From the NCBI GenBank assembly GCA_964019425.1, contig OZ025814.1:448001-512000 (forward strand): 64,000 nucleotides of DNA, read 5' to 3'. This stretch comes from Flectonema sp. DT1601. Taxonomy: Eukaryota > Euglenozoa > Diplonemea > Diplonemida > Diplonemidae. Positions 53,630 to 62,163 of the stretch are shown here, piece after piece. The notes beneath the pieces were generated by a model, which had not been told where the DNA came from, did not search any database, and saw only the letters and a list, made by a program, of their open reading frames with translations. The stretch's first letter is position 1. Each line of letters starts with the position of its first letter. Made by a program: the position numbers and the translations under genes.

Positions 53630-54406
53630 TTATGTGATATAAGCACATGATTGTATAAGGCTGTTGCGGTATGCGTTAAAAGCTTTCTCGTCTGTCATAT
53701 CGCATGCGACACGTGATTGAACTTCAGTGATAAGGAATCCAAGTATAGTAAATAAGACGCAGCCGTATGTTGACCAAACTGCGAAATTTCTAATTAGATT
53801 TGTTTTTCGATAAGCATCCATCCAAGGAAAGCATCCTCCTGCTATGGCACCACCGACTGCATAGTTTAGAGGAGTTCGAGTGACATCATTATCGGGTGTT
53901 AGAGAATTCTGTTTCAATGCTATCTCACGTTTGATATCCATTACGAGTCTATCACCCGATAAGAAGGCGAGCGACAATATTGAAAAACTGAAAAGGTGTT
54001 TCGCAGAATCCTTAATCAAAGATGCAAGTACTAACTTTCCAATAGACGAACCGGGTGGTGCGTGAGAAGTAAAATAAAATCCTTTCTTTAATCCAATAAA
54101 AGCGCCAATTGAGAGTCCTCCGAGAGCTGAACCACCAACAAGGTACTCAGGTCTGTCTACGAAATCCTGAAAGGGAGTCGGATACAGCAATGCTGCGGAT
54201 TTGCTCCATACTGCATATCCTCCAACAGACATTGCCCAATGGAGTCCCGTTGTAGTTCTCACCGAGATGTTATCACGTTTCATTAAATCTTTCGCATCTA
54301 GTGGAACTTTTGTAATCCATTCTTTAAGACCAGCTTGTTCGCGTCCTAATCTAGCACTGTGAGAAGGTGTAAAGCGTAGTTCTGGTTCGCTGTTGAACCA
54401 CACCAT
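53630..54406 (-). CDS. Tim17/22/23-like or related inner-membrane protein
   Basis: 258 residues with about four hydrophobic helices, two of them Gly-rich in the GxxxG style: GGSALGGLSIGAFIGLKKG and NYAVGGAIAGGCFPWMDAY. The layout and glycine spacing resemble the Tim17/Tim22/Tim23 and NDUFA11/PMP24 superfamily, but the length is above the usual 150-200 and the similarity is weak. It probably resides in the mitochondrial inner membrane; its CX9C and PPR neighbours fit. Acceptor TATGTTAACAG is 23 nt upstream of the ATG. Confidence 0.5.
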   Translation of the reverse strand: MVWFNSEPELRFTPSHSARLGREQAGLKEWITKVPLDAKDLMKRDNISVRTTTGLHWAMSVGGYAVWSKSAALLYPTPFQDFVDRPEYLVGGSALGGLSIGAFIGLKKGFYFTSHAPPGSSIGKLVLASLIKDSAKHLFSFSILSLAFLSGDRLVMDIKREIALKQNSLTPDNDVTRTPLNYAVGGAIAGGCFPWMDAYRKTNLIRNFAVWSTYGCVLFTILGFLITEVQSRVACDMTDEKAFNAYRNSLIQSCAYIT

Positions 54407-54519
54407 ATGTTTTATGTTTTATGTTGTGGCTGTTAACATAAAAATATATTAAACTACAACAATAAGCATACAAATAGAATCACAAAAAAAATTTCTTCGA
54501 TCGTTCAACCACAGACACG

Positions 54520-55812
54520 CTAAGGACGTGAAACATTCAGGACACCCTTTTCAGCTCTCCACGTAGGCTGCGTAAACTCTTTCGGAAGTCGTCCAAAATA
54601 TGTTGAAAAAATTTGTCTTTGCGAAGGTACAATTGGAATACCGATTGATAATTGGATACGAAATAATTTTCTGACAAGACTTTCTAAGCGAACAGCAGTG
54701 TAAATATCCAAAATAGCCATAAAGAACCTTAGCGAATGACGGTTAGTCGCTGTTGCTTCTTTTACTAACCCATTGGCTACATTAACACACTGCTTAAGAA
54801 GAACTGGATCAGATGAATATCGCGATATTAAATTATTCAGTGATACGGCTGCTTTGAAAAAGAAATTCGAATTCCTTTCTTCTTTTTTAAATAGTAATGC
54901 TACGTGTGAGAATTCTTTCAAAGTTCCAACTCGACTTGAGGCTAAAAGATATTTCTCAAGCACCTCAGTGCGGAATTCAAGGTCTTCAAACAACGACGTC
55001 GCTTCTGCAAAAGAAGACGCAAATTCTAACTTCTTCGCAGACAACATGTCCCCCACAGTAATATACTTTATGGAACGTTTTCCAGGAACATATTTTCTAA
55101 CAGAAAATGACGATGTTGATAAATCGATCGTATTCGGAGTGAGACCCAGACATAAAAAAGTAAAATCAGTTTTTTTAGAACAACCCGAAAGTAATCCTCC
55201 AACTGTTTCCTTAGTAGGAAATAGTCCATTCTCGAGAGCTTTTCGATAGAGTGAAAGCTGCTTTACAAAAGCACCCCCAGATTTATCACTCGTCTGTAAT
55301 CGCTGAATAAGTGAATTGTATGTAGTAATATTAGTTGGAAATTGATGCTCAGTTAAAAGTGAAACGATTTCCTCAGAGTCTGATGCCTTACTTCCAAGTA
55401 AGTTATTAAATACGCGATCATCGGTAAGGGCCCCACTCTTTAGTGCCCTTGATAAAACAAACTGAGGTAACCCGTGTGACAATCTCCCCCGACTCACTAT
55501 ATGTGATGCAAGTGCATAAGTTTCATTCCCAACATGCTCTTCTGTTTCTAAAAACCCTCTTATAGTACGAGACAAAGCAGATCTAACTACGGTACTTACT
55601 GAGTTCTCAAGTCGCTTTCCATTGTCATCAAGTGTCATTTTTCTGAGTCTTCTCATCGTAGCGTGATCTGTTTGACCTCTTTGATATCGTCTCTTCGATA
55701 ATAAATAATCTCTATCACGAGGATATATCTGTGTCTTAGTACATCCCTTTGTTCCATTGTGAGGTAATACGGCTGTCCATTCAATATGTGCTACAGCATG
55801 TCGTTGGGTCAT
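54520..55812 (-). CDS. Pentatricopeptide-like organellar protein, PPR-3
   Basis: 430 residues from the first ATG. An open frame extends nine codons upstream only from GTG, immediately after a TTTTTTATAG acceptor. PPR character is clearest in ITTYNSLIQRLQTSDKSGGA and the following helix; the other repeats are weak. The N-terminal 60 residues are Arg/Lys-rich (RDRDYLLSKRRYQRGQ), like a mitochondrial targeting region. It may be a mitoribosome-associated or RNA-processing factor. This is the third PPR-type gene in 17 kb. Confidence 0.62.
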   Translation of the reverse strand: MTQRHAVAHIEWTAVLPHNGTKGCTKTQIYPRDRDYLLSKRRYQRGQTDHATMRRLRKMTLDDNGKRLENSVSTVVRSALSRTIRGFLETEEHVGNETYALASHIVSRGRLSHGLPQFVLSRALKSGALTDDRVFNNLLGSKASDSEEIVSLLTEHQFPTNITTYNSLIQRLQTSDKSGGAFVKQLSLYRKALENGLFPTKETVGGLLSGCSKKTDFTFLCLGLTPNTIDLSTSSFSVRKYVPGKRSIKYITVGDMLSAKKLEFASSFAEATSLFEDLEFRTEVLEKYLLASSRVGTLKEFSHVALLFKKEERNSNFFFKAAVSLNNLISRYSSDPVLLKQCVNVANGLVKEATATNRHSLRFFMAILDIYTAVRLESLVRKLFRIQLSIGIPIVPSQRQIFSTYFGRLPKEFTQPTWRAEKGVLNVSRP

Positions 55813-56062
55813 ACAAAACAGACTTTTTTTCAATTTCACTATAAAAAACAGTTAGGTGGGTAAAAAAAATAATAATAAATAATTCAAACAACAAAAAAAT
55901 TGTACTTTAGAAAAAAAAAAAGTATCTTTTTAACAAGCAGTGTAAGGAATACTTTCTGATACCGCGTGTAATTAAGAAAGAAAACGGAGGAGAAATCTTG
56001 TGAATGGAAAAACTCTCTGTGAGTTTTCATCAATTCGTTCGAAAGGTTGCGGACAAGAACAA

Positions 56063-57103
56063 CTAACTCGTCGTATTTAAGTCAACCAACGCATCTCTGT
56101 ACGGAGCAACATCCATTCCGTGAGGTGAATATCTAGCCTCTACAGCATTGATCATGTCATTAGTCCAGTGGGGGTGTCCTGGAGGTGGAAATCCGAGAAC
56201 TTGACGTTGCTTAAGAGAGCACTTCGCTATCATGTTTTCAACAATCTGACCAGGTAGGTACATATGTCTTGCAGTTCCTTGATTCCATTGATTTAACCAA
56301 CTGGAATCCTTCTTCTTGAATACGAGATTCTGTACAAACCTTTCCTTGTTGGGTGAGATTGGTGTACCGCGATGCCAGACGTCCAGTCTGTAAAACAGAA
56401 TGGTTCCTTTATTATAATTTACATATTTTTCTTGTTGGTACAGCTGATTACGAAAATCTGCAACATTCGGATCAAAGTCGCGAATTATTTTCTCAGCGCA
56501 GGATTTGTCATTTGCCCAATCGGTGCCGACCATGCCCGGCATATGAACGTACGGCCATTTGTAGTTAGGGTCGTCACAACTTTTCTTGGGTAGTACAGCA
56601 GTACGACCACCACACTCATCTGCGTCACTGTAATAAATAATAATCGACACTGCTTCAGGTTCATCCCAACAAGGAGGATGGAGTAAAGTATTATTTACGT
56701 AATCCATGTGAATCCTTTGATCAGCGTGATCTTCGGGACCTGTTTTTTCAGTCCCCCGTTTCTTCCAAATATCAGCCTGAGTTAGAAGTAAGTCAGTTGA
56801 TCCCAACAGCTGCTCACATGAAGTAATAATACGTTCGTTTAGTGTCATGTTATTTACAGGTTTGTATGTCGTCGGAAATTCGAGGTAACCTGCAGATCCA
56901 AAAGTTGCTTTCAGGTTCGAATCCCTCTCCGATAACACCTGCCGAGATGTTTCCAGGACATCTTCGATTTCATCGGCATCGAGAAGTCCATCGACGAGGC
57001 AGTAGCCGGATTTCCTCCATTGATTTATTTGTGAGTTTGACAGCTTGCCATTGATCACTGGCTCAGGATTTACGAAACGGTTTCCATCAAGTGAATCAGA
57101 CAT
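56063..57103 (-). CDS. Phytanoyl-CoA dioxygenase (PhyH) family protein
   Basis: 346 residues from MSDSLDGNRFVN. TATCTCTTCCAG ends 12 nt before this ATG, so the open frame further upstream (to 57172) is probably leader or intron. The double-stranded beta-helix carries the iron ligands HMD (in RIHMDYVNN) and a distal His (DVWHRGTPIS), with Arg in KERFVQNLVF for 2-oxoglutarate. The GWRKSGYCLVDGLLDADEI-type N-terminus is typical of PhyH proteins. These use Fe(II), O2 and 2OG to hydroxylate small molecules or acyl chains; the substrate here is unknown. No peroxisomal signal (ends NTTS). Confidence 0.86.
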   Translation of the reverse strand: MSDSLDGNRFVNPEPVINGKLSNSQINQWRKSGYCLVDGLLDADEIEDVLETSRQVLSERDSNLKATFGSAGYLEFPTTYKPVNNMTLNERIITSCEQLLGSTDLLLTQADIWKKRGTEKTGPEDHADQRIHMDYVNNTLLHPPCWDEPEAVSIIIYYSDADECGGRTAVLPKKSCDDPNYKWPYVHMPGMVGTDWANDKSCAEKIIRDFDPNVADFRNQLYQQEKYVNYNKGTILFYRLDVWHRGTPISPNKERFVQNLVFKKKDSSWLNQWNQGTARHMYLPGQIVENMIAKCSLKQRQVLGFPPPGHPHWTNDMINAVEARYSPHGMDVAPYRDALVDLNTTS

Positions 57104-57659
57104 ATTGTCTGAGACCTGGAAGAGATAAGTAAGTGAAGACATTCCTTCGTATAACTGATTAGTTAACATCACTAATTCACTTTATTTTATTTTATTTTTT
57201 TTAATGGAATTTCTTTCAAAGTGTTGGAATCCCCAGCTGGACACAACACAAAAATTTGAGAAAACCACAAAAAGAAATAACACAAAAAAAGAAAAAACAA
57301 TAATTTTTTTACGGACGAGGAGCCTGTCACACGATATTATTGTTCCTCAGAAATGGAACATTTCAATGCAATTCAGAGACAGATTGCCGTCTGGTATTCA
57401 TCACCTCTTGGATACCATAACTGAAACAGATATCTGTCTCTGTATGACTTTAAGTAACTTCAAAAGTCACAATCAGAATTACGATAAAAGTCTGAAATAG
57501 AAACTATTGCTGCTTAAGAGTTTGGTATATTATCTGTTTTGGTTTTGTCTTTTCCTCGGGGACTTGGATAAATAACAAATTAGACATGAATCATTATAAC
57601 TGGATTCTGTCCACACAAAATCGCATGCTTTAAATAAACTACCAGAGAAAGAAATGCTG
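57104..57659. other. Spacer without a gene
   Basis: Mixed composition, AT-rich. No supported frame. Confidence 0.5.
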
Positions 57660-58108
57660 TCAAGTCAAATTGACCCGGGGATCACGCACTACAGGTTGAG
57701 CATCTCCGAGAGGGGAAGTTTGATACGATACGAAAAGATTTATCTGGGAAGAATACTGCTCTTTTCCTCAAGGAGGGGAGTGGACGATGATAATACAATA
57801 CATACCCGATATTGTCCAATTATTAAAGCGTAATAAATACAATCAGGATACTCCACTGATAATCTTTTAAAAACTTCACCAGAGTTGAGACATCCCCCGA
57901 GTGCCTTTAAAAGGTTGAGTAGTGTCGTTGCTTCTGTTTCGGTTTCTCCAATCCCACCACACGATAAGACTTTCTTAAAAGACCCGCTGTCATCATTTCC
58001 CTCAAATACGACGTACCCCAATACTCGATGTTCACCTCTTAGGCCTTCTAAGACTCCCTTTACGGTCTCCAACGTTACTTCTTTTGGTGGTGTTGTCTCT
58101 TCCGACAT
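57660..58108 (-). CDS. Roadblock/LC7-domain protein
   Basis: Two exons (57806-58108, 57660-57743), donor GTATGT, acceptor TTCTTCCCAG, 128 residues. The domain has LETVKGVLEGLRGEHRVLGY, VVFEGNDDSG and the helix ATTLLNLLKALGGCL followed by DCIYYALIIGQYR, matching the roadblock fold of dynein light chains and Ragulator/GTPase-regulatory subunits. The spliced C-terminus is INLFVSYQTSPLGDAQPVVR. The unspliced frame continues equally plausibly for a few residues (VCIVLSSS) before a short tail, so the 3' end is less certain than the domain. It may be a dynein or membrane-trafficking light chain. Confidence 0.68.
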
Positions 58109-58126
58109 TTTTCTTTTATGAAATTT

Positions 58127-58157
<31 letters not shown>

Positions 58158-58326
58158 CCTGATGAAAAGGGAAGGTAACTGTGTTATAATATTGTTAAGG
58201 TTCTTATCACAGCAACAGAAGAGATTTTTTTTTTTTTTTTTTGATCTATCTGTGAGAAGCAGCCAAAGTCTTCCGAAAAAGGCGCTGAAATAATATGCCC
58301 CCCAACATAGTTTGGAACGAGGAAGA

Positions 58327-58929
58327 CTAGTCTTCGAGTGAAGTCACTAACTCTGGTGCAATACTGATTGATAAGAAATCAAAGGCCGCTGGTAATCCCA
58401 ATTCTAAATAAATACCACCCACAAGAGCATACAATTGTGTCGAGAAGAAAGTTTCTATGTCGTGGGTGGCTTCACCCGATGCAAACCCATCTTCGATATT
58501 TTGTTTCATCTCATCACTACAAAGATACTGTCTAGAGACAGCAAGACCGGTATAAGCAAATGTTAAAATGCCAGGATTCAAAATACTTGAGAGTACGTTT
58601 GAAACATCTGTGTGGTTATAACCGCTGAGAGTCTGTAATGTCCAGCTTCTGAGAAACATGTGGACAATTGGGGATCCATACAACGCTAATTCTTTATTAT
58701 TATCTTTTGAAAAAGATGAATCAACGAGAGCGAGTGGTAATACCGACCTCCCACTCACTTGGATGTTTATTTCTTTAAAATCTTTTATCCTTTCCTCTCT
58801 CCATTTTGAGTCTATTCTCAACGAACTATTTTCTATTTTAGAACAACCTCCAGGTATCAATACGTTACCTGATCCCAATTTACCCACACTACGAAGTATC
58901 GCTTGGTGTATTGGTTCTATTTTATTCAT
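58327..58929 (-). CDS. Catalytically dead RNase III-like protein
   Basis: 200 residues from the first ATG; an upstream GTG in frame is ignored. The body follows the RNase III helix pattern: LALYGSPIVHMFLRSWTLQ corresponds to the LEFLGDAVL motif and LYALVGGIYLELGLPAAFDF to EALIGAIYLDGG. The acidic catalytic residues are replaced (the E and D of the first motif read A and S, the D and E of the second read T/Q and Y). Dead RNase III folds serve as structural subunits in mitochondrial ribosomes (mL44-like) and in kinetoplastid editosomes. It would fit the PPR/CX9C mitochondrial theme. Alignment is by eye. Confidence 0.6.
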   Translation of the reverse strand: MNKIEPIHQAILRSVGKLGSGNVLIPGGCSKIENSSLRIDSKWREERIKDFKEINIQVSGRSVLPLALVDSSFSKDNNKELALYGSPIVHMFLRSWTLQTLSGYNHTDVSNVLSSILNPGILTFAYTGLAVSRQYLCSDEMKQNIEDGFASGEATHDIETFFSTQLYALVGGIYLELGLPAAFDFLSISIAPELVTSLED

Positions 58930-59290
58930 TTTTTTTTTAAACACCTCCTTAACTGTTTAATGTAATGTGCGTTGATAAAAACATACAAACTAGTTATTTC
59001 TTTGACTAAAAAGTGTAAATTAGTAATTTGACGAAAGTCAATTTCAAATTTAGTAACGATAAAGTAGTTTAAAATAAATTGAACATCCCCACAAAGGGTT
59101 AAGACCAAGACGGTGAAAATGCTATTCTTTTTTTTTTTCTTTTTTTTTTTTTTTCAAAAAAAAAAAAAGAACTAACATTACGTCAGTAACATCCCCAGGG
59201 TTAGTTCTCTATTATACTTTAAAAAAAAAAGGTAAGGGAAAAAGAAATTTAAAAAAAAAAAAAAAAAGTTTTTAATTATGAAATGTTCTA
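58930..59290. other. Spacer without a gene
   Basis: AT-rich with T and A runs. No gene seen. Confidence 0.5.
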
Positions 59291-61834
59291 TTAATTATCT
59301 TCCAACGGAAAAGTGAATGAAACTCGACTACCTGGTCGACTACTTGCTCTTGGTGTTCCCAAATCTAGAGATGGTTCCCTAGAAGCTGCTGCGCAATAAT
59401 GAGAAACGTGAGTCGGAGTCACTGAAACTGGACCTGGATCATTAATGATATCAGGTAGAGAACAAGTTCGAGACATTGGTGATAAATCGCTCACACCTGA
59501 ACAACGACTTAGTTTTCGATGTGTTTTAAATGGACGAGACGATGATGATAGAAGCGGCTTATCTTCTGAAATTCCTCTCACAAAGAAAGCAATAGACATC
59601 AAGACAGCAGTAACAATACCCAAGACACCCCATACGATTACTCCATTAGTTGCTCTCTTAATAGAATCTCCGTATGTTAGTTTTGATACTTTGTACCGAT
59701 TAATAAACCATGCGAATGAATTCAAATTCCTGAAATCTCCGACAATCTCAACGACGATGCTGAATCCGTCGAAAGTAATTTCAGAAATAATAATTTCTGA
59801 CATCGGGAGTCTCATAACACGAGCGATGTCGGACCTAAACTCAGCCACCAACACAGTCCAGGAATCTGCTGAAAGTGATAAAATCATCTGAGTAGTGTCA
59901 TCTTTTAAAGATGTAAAAGTTAGTTCATATTTGACTGGATTCTTTACTAAACAAAACCCAGTTTCAGAAACCACTCCCGGAGGATGTATAGTCATCGCAT
60001 ATTCAAAACGACCGTTGTACTCTCCCAATCCCCGACATCTCTCTTCCATCAAACACATTGCCAGGAGGCACTCCAAGTCTGAGTCCTTACATCTCTGATT
60101 CTCTCTACAAATAAAAATATCCGACGTCATCTTGCACAGCTGACCGGAGGAAGTTCCAACTCCGTGATAGCCGCAACTACCCGGGGAATGGGAATAGTTG
60201 CTAGCAAGGGAACCGCTTTTCGGAGACATGCTTCCCATTCCAGTCGGAGCAATCGTTCTAAACGACGGAGGGATATCAGTTGGAGCTGAACTCAATAGCG
60301 CAGTTGGTTCTGATGTTGGAATTATCGTAGGCAAGGAAGTCTCCACAATTGGTAAGGAAGTCTTTACAGGAAGAACTGTTGGGGACATTGTAGGAACCAC
60401 AGATGGCATCGTTGTAGGAATAGCAGTCTCAATAATTGGTTCAGCTGTTGGAATTCTCGTATTCGGTACGAGAGTGTCCCTTACGACAAGTGATGTCGGG
60501 ACGTTTGTCGGAGAGACAGTCCCCGGTAATGCTGTTGGAACTGTTGTGTCAATCGGGATCGCAGTCGGTCTCACCGTCGGAACCGAAGTCGGTACCGCAG
60601 TCAGTCTCACTGTCGGTCTCGTTGTTGGCCCTGCAGTCGGCACTGCAGTCGGCACTGTCGTTGGGATCTCAGTAACATGTGCTGGCGGCGGTACCAGTGT
60701 TGAGGTTTTTGGAGTAGGAGTCGGTTTGAGTAAATCGTATCGAATTCCACAATCATGACAGTCAGTACCAGGAAGACAATTATTAGTAACAGAACCCTCA
60801 AGTCCATCATCACAAATAGAATCATGATTATATGTTGGACATGATTCAGCACATCCATTAGCTGGATGAGGAGTGTGATCTGCGTGTTCTGTTGATCTCT
60901 CCCCGCAGTCATTACAATCTGAACCGATAGTACACTTACTGGAAGTACTACCAAACTCACCATCATCACAAACACCGTTACCAGCACTAGAACATTGATC
61001 AGTACAGAGAATATGATTTCTTTTAATTAAACAAGGACTACCAACATCTGATGGCTTTTGATATGCTCCTACGTACCAAAGTAGAACTGCTTTACGGAAT
61101 GTCAGAATGGAAGTTCCGCTTAAGACTTTAATTGCGACACAGCTGGGTTCAGACTCACATAAGTTCATTATGCAGTCGTAGTTACAACTTGTTGATGAGA
61201 TGATGCCGTTTTCGTCTGTGTGATGACATGTGGTCGGTTTTAGGTGAATTGATCCTTTTTTTGGTGTTGAGTGAGGAGTACATAAACGATAAGAGAGCCA
61301 TTCATAAGTCCAACAGAAATCCTTAATCGCGTATCGATGATCTCGAAAATTCTTTGGAACCGCTCTCGCTCCACAGTCCTGACAGTCACCACCATAAGCA
61401 CACGTTGCGATGACATTTGGTTCTGTTCCGTCATTACAGATGGCATCTTTTTTACAAGTTTTTAATTGATTACACACAACGTGTTCTGGTTTTATTAAAC
61501 ATCCATTGAAACCTTTCATCATTCCTAAGTCAGAATGATCAATTGCCCATAATAAGAAACCACTATCATCTCTCGTACTGAACACCACTCCAGCACATTG
61601 TTCATCACTTTTGCATTTTTTAAGAAGACAGTCCATACCACAAGCTTTAAAAACTCCATTGTGGCTTGCACCTAAACAGGTTTCAGCCTTTGCTGAAGAA
61701 CTAAGAGACGCTATGGCGCATAAACGACGCTCTTCATGAATTCCTCCAGAGCACATTGCATATTCTTCGAATCCGTGGGTTAAATATCCAAAGCTACAAC
61801 TTATTAACAACAAGAAGAGTATCACTAATAACAT
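59291..61834 (-). CDS. Cys-rich type I surface protein with PT stalk
   Basis: 847 residues with signal peptide MLLVILFLLLISCSFG. The ectodomain has two PAN/apple-like Cys modules (about 25-130 and 180-280) and several short Cys loops of the form CNDGTEPN...GGDCQDCG, repeated three or four times. A stalk of VPTAVPT/TxxPT triplets follows (about 380-540), then another Cys module and a SEA-like segment (SWTVLVAEFRSDIARVMRLP). One membrane helix (GVIVWGVLGIVTAVLMSIAF) and a Ser/Arg-rich tail of about 80 residues complete it. Organisation as a stalked adhesin or receptor is clear; the ligand is unknown. ATCGATCAG is the likely acceptor near the ATG. It neighbours another surface protein on the same strand. 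Confidence 0.82.
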   Translation of the reverse strand: MLLVILFLLLISCSFGYLTHGFEEYAMCSGGIHEERRLCAIASLSSSAKAETCLGASHNGVFKACGMDCLLKKCKSDEQCAGVVFSTRDDSGFLLWAIDHSDLGMMKGFNGCLIKPEHVVCNQLKTCKKDAICNDGTEPNVIATCAYGGDCQDCGARAVPKNFRDHRYAIKDFCWTYEWLSYRLCTPHSTPKKGSIHLKPTTCHHTDENGIISSTSCNYDCIMNLCESEPSCVAIKVLSGTSILTFRKAVLLWYVGAYQKPSDVGSPCLIKRNHILCTDQCSSAGNGVCDDGEFGSTSSKCTIGSDCNDCGERSTEHADHTPHPANGCAESCPTYNHDSICDDGLEGSVTNNCLPGTDCHDCGIRYDLLKPTPTPKTSTLVPPPAHVTEIPTTVPTAVPTAGPTTRPTVRLTAVPTSVPTVRPTAIPIDTTVPTALPGTVSPTNVPTSLVVRDTLVPNTRIPTAEPIIETAIPTTMPSVVPTMSPTVLPVKTSLPIVETSLPTIIPTSEPTALLSSAPTDIPPSFRTIAPTGMGSMSPKSGSLASNYSHSPGSCGYHGVGTSSGQLCKMTSDIFICRENQRCKDSDLECLLAMCLMEERCRGLGEYNGRFEYAMTIHPPGVVSETGFCLVKNPVKYELTFTSLKDDTTQMILSLSADSWTVLVAEFRSDIARVMRLPMSEIIISEITFDGFSIVVEIVGDFRNLNSFAWFINRYKVSKLTYGDSIKRATNGVIVWGVLGIVTAVLMSIAFFVRGISEDKPLLSSSSRPFKTHRKLSRCSGVSDLSPMSRTCSLPDIINDPGPVSVTPTHVSHYCAAASREPSLDLGTPRASSRPGSRVSFTFPLEDN

Positions 61835-62163
61835 ACTATTTTTATTTTTTTTTTATAAACTGATCGATAAAATGAGTAATACTAATGTTACCACGAAGAC
61901 CAATCACTCACAAGGAGTCGACAGAGACACCAATAAATAATATTAGAAAATAAACACAAATTAATAAGTGTAACTAAGAAATAGCTGAAAATGCTACGAA
62001 GCGACTGCAGAAGCAATGCCCGATAATAAAAAAAAGAGGGGGGGAAAAAAAAAAGGTTAGGTTTTTTTTTTCTTTAAGGACAGCTTGCCAAAGAGAATAA
62101 ACTAATAACAACGAAACCAATAAAAGTAACAACACAAATTCATAACAAATAATCAAAACGTTG
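61835..62163. other. Spacer, possible membrane segment in another frame
   Basis: Immediately after the stop of the next gene, a different frame encodes a hydrophobic helix (FVLLLLLVSLLLVYSLWQ). T-rich 3' sequence can produce this by chance, so it is noted rather than called. Confidence 0.3.
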
